NCBI GenBank assembly: GCA_002842935.1
Contig: PHEM01000074.1
Coordinates: 11,391-17,923 of the forward strand
Length of the DNA: 6,533 nt
Source of the DNA: Alphaproteobacteria bacterium HGW-Alphaproteobacteria-13
GTDB lineage: Bacteria > Pseudomonadota > Alphaproteobacteria > Sphingomonadales > Sphingomonadaceae
Direction: 5' to 3'
The position numbers and the translations under genes are program-made. Under the pieces are notes generated by a model, which made no database searches, was not told the origin of the DNA, and worked only from the letters and a program-made list of their open reading frames with translations. Positions 6,358 to 6,533 of the stretch are shown here, one piece after another; within the stretch, counting starts at the first letter, position 1, and each line of letters opens with the position of its first letter.

Positions 6358-6435
6358 TCAGATTTCCTCTTCTTCCTCGTCGTTGCTCTTGCCGCCGGGT
6401 TGGAAATAGGAGGCAAAGAACGAGAAAACGCCGAA
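6358..6435 (-). pseudogene. C-terminal remnant of an unidentified gene (aromatic segment plus acidic tail)
   Basis: On the - strand the frame ending in TGA at 6360-6358 reads FGVFSFFASYFQPGGKSND followed by EEEEEI. The aromatic hydrophobic stretch followed by a polar, acidic tail looks like the last part of a membrane helix and its cytoplasmic end. Codons are mostly GC-ending (GGC, AAC, GAC, TTC, CCC), as in the host's real genes. Upstream, past about 6435, the same frame turns into Ser/Arg-rich nonsense antisense to the istB fragment, so the rest of the gene appears to be gone. The family is unknown. The stretch is short, so this could still be a chance reading. Confidence 0.45.
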
Positions 6436-6533
6436 TGTGGTGACACGCCTCGAAGAGGAGACCCGGATCGGCAAAGGCGGGACCCTGGCGGCGCAGCTGT
6501 CGCGGCTCGACCTGATCGTGCTCGACGAGCTCG
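6434..6533 (+). mobile_element. istB-like fragment (IS21 family ATPase helper), 5'-truncated and running off the window
   Basis: The + strand frame from 6434 reads NVVTRLEEETRIGKGG, then TLAAQLSRLDLIVLDEL to the window edge. This matches the middle of IstB, the AAA+ ATPase that assists the IS21 transposase IstA. The VTRLEEE helix, the RLDLIVLDEL strand and its Walker B Asp-Glu are typical. The Walker A part (GPPGTGKT), which should lie some 50-60 residues earlier, is absent, because upstream DNA is unrelated and the frame hits TAG at 6407-6409. No istA lies to the left and no IS end is seen at the junction, so this is a remnant joined internally rather than an intact insertion. Whether the 3' part is complete lies outside the window. 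Confidence 0.75.

Noticed and set aside
6150..6446. 98-residue open frame on the - strand near the right edge
   Set aside because: It is Arg/Pro/Ser-rich and crosses the junction between the gene tail and the istB fragment in a different frame. The frame one register away gives the more protein-like acidic tail.

Overview
The window looks like chromosomal DNA from a sphingomonad-type alphaproteobacterium (Sphingobium, Novosphingobium, Sphingomonas or a relative). The evidence is high GC content with strongly GC-ending codons, a large TonB-dependent receptor with an IVVTGSRI TonB-box region, and intergenic palindromes of the kind scattered through sphingomonad genomes. The genus cannot be fixed from the sequence alone.

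Layout, left to right. (1) 1-479, + strand: the C-terminal half of a CurA/LTB4-dehydrogenase-like NADP-dependent oxidoreductase, cut by the window edge. (2) 480-650: a spacer with a weak terminator-like hairpin, a weak promoter candidate and a 13-codon leader reading frame with a strong Shine-Dalgarno. (3) 651-1904 and 1901-2794, + strand: a two-gene operon joined by an ATGA overlap. It encodes a class III (CaiB/BaiF) CoA-transferase and a crotonase-fold protein that lacks both classical catalytic glutamates. (4) 2795-3051: a convergent intergenic region with a terminator for each side and, between them, a nested palindromic repeat of about 101 bp. (5) 3052-5895, - strand: a complete 947-residue TonB-dependent outer-membrane receptor with signal peptide, plug, barrel and terminal Phe, preceded by a good sigma70-like promoter. 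(6) 5896-6357: no convincing gene, but one AT-rich perfect palindrome. (7) 6358-6533: the acidic C-terminal tail of a gene on the - strand abuts a 5'-truncated IS21-type istB fragment on the + strand, so this edge is a scar of mobile-element rearrangement.

How the genes may work together (inference): the receptor would import a scarce or bulky substrate across the outer membrane. The CoA-transferase would activate an organic acid as its CoA thioester. The crotonase-fold protein would then act on the thioester, and the oxidoreductase may reduce an enone or aldehyde in the same catabolic setting. No substrate can be named from the sequence. Apart from the unusual crotonase, the palindromes and the truncated edge, this is an ordinary catabolic/transport region; I see no new multi-gene system.
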